Shown: one piece after another, positions 61,805 through 64,000 of the stretch
Numbering within the stretch: position 1 is the stretch's first letter
Layout of the letters: each line of letters begins with the position of its first letter
DNA from: Hwanghaeella grinnelliae
GTDB lineage: Bacteria; Pseudomonadota; Alphaproteobacteria; UBA8366; Aestuariispiraceae
Assembly (NCBI RefSeq): GCF_004005845.1
Contig: NZ_SADE01000004.1
Coordinates: 124,001-188,000, forward strand
Length of the DNA: 64,000 nt
Reading direction: 5' to 3'
Notes under the pieces: model-generated
Database searches by the model: none
What the model was told of the DNA's origin: nothing
The model's input: only the letters and a program-made list of their open reading frames with translations
Made by a program: the position numbers and the translations under genes

Positions 61805-61905
61805 CGCTTTACCTCGTTTCGCCGTGCTGAACTCCGTTGTACCGGGTTGGAGTTACTCCAAGTCAACAGGGCGGCGGAAACGGTGAAGGCGGTTGTCGCA
61901 CGAAG

Positions 61906-62274
61906 TTATTCCCGGAAATCCACGTGGATGTGATTGCCGTCCGGGTCGTGGATGTTGACCTGGGTAATCCCGAAATCGGCCAGAGTGTTGACGCGGTTGG
62001 GAATGCCGGCCGCGCCGAGTTTCGCGAGGAAACCTTCCTTGTCGGTGGCGGAAAGCGCGAAGTGTTCCAACTGCAGCGTATCCGCCATGCCCGGCTGTTC
62101 GCCGACCTCGACCAAATGCACGATCGCCACGTCCCCGGCATACAGCCAGGCGCCGCCGAAAGAAAAATTTGGGCGCGGTCCAAGGGTCAGCCCCAGTACT
62201 TCTTGGTACCAGGCGATCATAGGCTTCAAGTGCGCCGTTCGAATATTAATGTGGTCCAAAGTCTGGATAGGCAT
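61906..62274 (-). CDS. VOC / glyoxalase family protein
   Basis: A 122-residue vicinal-oxygen-chelate fold protein. LDHINIRTAHLKPMIAWYQEVLGL, FGGAWLYAGD and the end INIHDPDGNHIHVDF, with likely metal ligands His8, His near residue 70 (LEHFAL) and a Glu or Asp at the end, match the lactoylglutathione lyase and dioxygenase group. The substrate is unknown. It is divergent from the SDR gene. Confidence 0.85.
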   Translation of the reverse strand: MPIQTLDHINIRTAHLKPMIAWYQEVLGLTLGPRPNFSFGGAWLYAGDVAIVHLVEVGEQPGMADTLQLEHFALSATDKEGFLAKLGAAGIPNRVNTLADFGITQVNIHDPDGNHIHVDFRE

Positions 62275-62419
62275 GTCGGTTTCCTTCCCGGTCCGGCTCT
62301 TATAGCCTGTCTTTCCTAACTCAAGACTGGGCTGCCTACGCGCCTACCGCAATAGGTTTTGCGTAAATCCGCTAGCCCGTCGCCCCGCCCAAAGACCCGA
62401 TCAGAAATAGGAGTTCCCC

Positions 62420-63121
62420 ATGGACAAGAAAGTAATGCTGCTGACCGGAGGGACGCGTGGCATCGGACGAAAAATCGCGGATGAAGCAATTGCCCGCGGC
62501 TGGTTCGTCTCCATCGGGGCACGCGATCCGTCCGCGCAGGATCTGGGCCTTGCCCCGGCTGATGCGGAGGTTATCCGATACGACGCTGCCAAGGGCGGGG
62601 AGGGCGACTGGGTCGCGGGCGTGCTGGAACGCTTCGGACATGTCGACGCCGTGGTTGCGTGTGCGGGCATTTTTGACGGCGCCAGCATCGTGACGCCGGA
62701 TGAGGAGCGCGTGCAGCACCTGTTCGATGTCAATGTTCACGCGCCCCGCCGATTGGCCGCCGCTGCCTGGGATGCCTTGAAGGTATCGGGCGCTGGACGG
62801 GTGGTCGTATTGGGCTCGTTGTCGGGCAAACGCGTAAAGTCCGCCGGGTCCGGTCTCTATTCCTTCTCTAAATTTGCCGCTGTGGCATTGGCGCATGCCC
62901 TGCGCCACGAAGGGTGGGAAGATGGTATCCGCGCGACCGCGATCTGCCCCGGCCTGGTGGCCACGGATATGGGCTTGGATGCTGCCGGGGGCGCATATCC
63001 AGCAGACGCGATGACCCAGCCCCAAGATGTGGCCAAGGTGACCCTGGATGCGATCGAGATGCCCAACACATTGTCGCAGGCGGAAATCGCCCTAAACTGT
63101 CAGTTGGACGGAATTTTCTAA
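62420..63121 (+). CDS. Short-chain dehydrogenase/reductase
   Basis: A 233-residue classical SDR. The NAD(P) motif is TGGTRGIGR, and the active-site residues appear as Ser in VLGSLSGKR, Tyr in SGLYSFSKFAA with its following Lys, and VACAG for the structural motif. It reduces a ketone or oxidises an alcohol; the substrate cannot be inferred. Its stop overlaps that of the convergent amidotransferase. Confidence 0.9.
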   Translation: MDKKVMLLTGGTRGIGRKIADEAIARGWFVSIGARDPSAQDLGLAPADAEVIRYDAAKGGEGDWVAGVLERFGHVDAVVACAGIFDGASIVTPDEERVQHLFDVNVHAPRRLAAAAWDALKVSGAGRVVVLGSLSGKRVKSAGSGLYSFSKFAAVALAHALRHEGWEDGIRATAICPGLVATDMGLDAAGGAYPADAMTQPQDVAKVTLDAIEMPNTLSQAEIALNCQLDGIF

Positions 63122-63888
63122 ACGGTGAGCGGCTGAACCCGCACGTTCCCATCCGGATCGCACAGCAGGAAAGAGTTCGGACCGACCGGTTGCCAACCCT
63201 CTTCATCCGCACCGAAAGGTTCGGAAACGACCAGCGTGCCGATCTCGTCCTGCCGGTAGAAAAGGCTGGGCGGGTCCGGATCGGTTGAATAGCGCGCCGC
63301 ATACAGGCGTTGGCCGTCCGAAAACGCGGTCGTCATCCTGAAGGGGCTGTCCAAGCCCGTCTCTTTCGCCACGTCTTCAATGCGTCTTATCGTCTTTTCC
63401 ATCGCGCCTTGCGGGTCCACTTCCACGCCGTTGGCCAGCAGATGCAGGAAGATTGCTTCACTGTCCGTTGTGCCATGGCGATGGGCGTAGAGTTCGTCGG
63501 GGAGTGCGTTATCGATGACGCGGCGCAGCTTCTCGTACTGGCCGATCTGTCCGTTGTGCATGAACATCCAACGGCCGACGACGAAGGGGTGACAGTTCGC
63601 CCGCATTGTTTCCGTGCCTGTGGAAGCACGGACATGGGCGAAAAATAGGTGCGAGCGGATCTGATGGGCGAGGGCACGCAGGTTGCTGTCATTCCAGGCC
63701 GGCAGCACTTCGCGAAACAGGCCGGGCTCTTCCCGTTCTCCATACCAGCCGACACCGAAGCCGTCGCCGTTGGTGGTCGTCGCCCCGCGCCTGGCGCGCA
63801 AGGATTGATGGATCAAGGAATATTCTGGAACGAAAAGCAGTTCCTCAAGGAATGTAGGGTCACCGCGAAAGGTCAGCCAACGGCACAT
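63118..63888 (-). CDS. Class II glutamine amidotransferase (YafJ-type)
   Basis: A 256-residue protein with the N-terminal nucleophile Cys2 exposed after Met removal (MCRWLTFRGDP), then NGDGFGVGWYG, FFAHVRASTGTETMRANCHPF and FMHNGQIGQYEKLR, as in YafJ/DUF4873-type glutaminases. No synthetase domain is fused, so it supplies ammonia to an unknown partner or acts on another gamma-glutamyl compound. The conserved MCRW fixes the start; the reading frame stays open to the window end but that part looks unconserved. The 112 bases beyond it, to the window edge, hold no gene I can support. Confidence 0.88.
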   Translation of the reverse strand: MCRWLTFRGDPTFLEELLFVPEYSLIHQSLRARRGATTTNGDGFGVGWYGEREEPGLFREVLPAWNDSNLRALAHQIRSHLFFAHVRASTGTETMRANCHPFVVGRWMFMHNGQIGQYEKLRRVIDNALPDELYAHRHGTTDSEAIFLHLLANGVEVDPQGAMEKTIRRIEDVAKETGLDSPFRMTTAFSDGQRLYAARYSTDPDPPSLFYRQDEIGTLVVSEPFGADEEGWQPVGPNSFLLCDPDGNVRVQPLTV

Positions 63889-64000
63889 ATTTTCCTCACC
63901 CGTACGCTCGCTTCCGATGCGAAGGATGCGGTATTCACGCACAATTCGCCGCACTCGCCAAGGGGAGAGGCATTGCAGGCCGATGCCGCGACGAAAAAGG

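Noticed and set aside
1-64000. tRNA or rRNA genes, CRISPR arrays, insertion sequences, prophage
   Set aside because: No convincing cloverleaf with T-arm GGTTCRA in a non-coding place, no regularly spaced repeats and no transposase or integrase motifs were seen on reading both strands.
63935-64000. A partial minus-strand gene entering from the right edge and ending at 63937
   Set aside because: The 21 visible codons before a stop are too few and show no recognisable sequence; the region may equally be the 5' part of the amidotransferase transcript.

Overview
The window is GC-rich, densely coded chromosomal DNA from an alphaproteobacterium, most likely a free-living, flagellated member of Rhodospirillales sensu lato. 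The evidence is the ChpT histidine phosphotransferase and CtrA master regulator flanking a chemotaxis operon, followed by fliI-fliJ, and small alphaproteobacterial families (DUF3553, DUF1192, PAS_5). There is also a sigma-32-type promoter and ROSE-like thermometer before an hsp20 gene, and a coenzyme-A and amino-acid gene complement typical of marine or environmental heterotrophs. I see no rRNA, tRNA, CRISPR array, transposase or phage gene, so it reads as core chromosome with accessory modules.

Layout. 0-9.5 kb: DUF3553, chpT, cheA (hybrid with a receiver domain), cheY, cheB, cheR, then ctrA (minus) and fliI-fliJ (plus), a motility and cell-cycle block. 9.6-17.6 kb: D-aminoacylase, a GGDEF cyclase, a PAS_5 protein, a class IV aminotransferase with an acyl-CoA ligase, and a propionyl-CoA synthetase. 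17.7-28.2 kb: aspartate-type aminotransferase, GNAT, cysH, two zinc-independent MDR reductases, DUF1192, an O-acetylhomoserine sulfhydrylase preceded by an intergenic region with two sRNA-like or attenuator-like elements, alpha/beta hydrolase, an unrecognised 208-aa protein, thioesterase, and a VPLPA-CTERM exported protein.

28.2-36.3 kb: an IorAB-type molybdenum hydroxylase divergent from a TetR regulator with a clear inverted-repeat operator; a GST-kynA-GFA operon; a multi-pass membrane protein whose core is a ~200-bp imperfect hexanucleotide repeat; hsp20; rpmE. 36.5-43.6 kb: GNAT, a soluble chemoreceptor fused to a periplasmic-binding-protein domain, then an ExbB/MotA-like, MotB-like and OmpA-like trio. 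43.7-51.6 kb: suhB, efp, epmA, a DUF6614-like protein, the ureide genes allA and allE, an RpiR regulator and a polar-amino-acid-type ABC importer lacking its ATPase gene. 51.8-64 kb: a glycine-zipper/SH3 lipoprotein and an exported beta-propeller/caspase protein, thiE and class I aldolase, a RoxA-like dihaem cytochrome, an unexported solute-binding protein, MerR, VOC, SDR and a class II glutamine amidotransferase.

The most unusual items are the cytosolic MCP-PBP fusion (37276-39372), the exported propeller-caspase with its lipoprotein partner (51839-56254), the hexamer-repeat membrane protein (33786-35222), the receiver-tailed double-CheW CheA in an operon without cheW, and the ROSE-like element upstream of hsp20. 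All function calls rest on reading motifs by eye; no database search was run.
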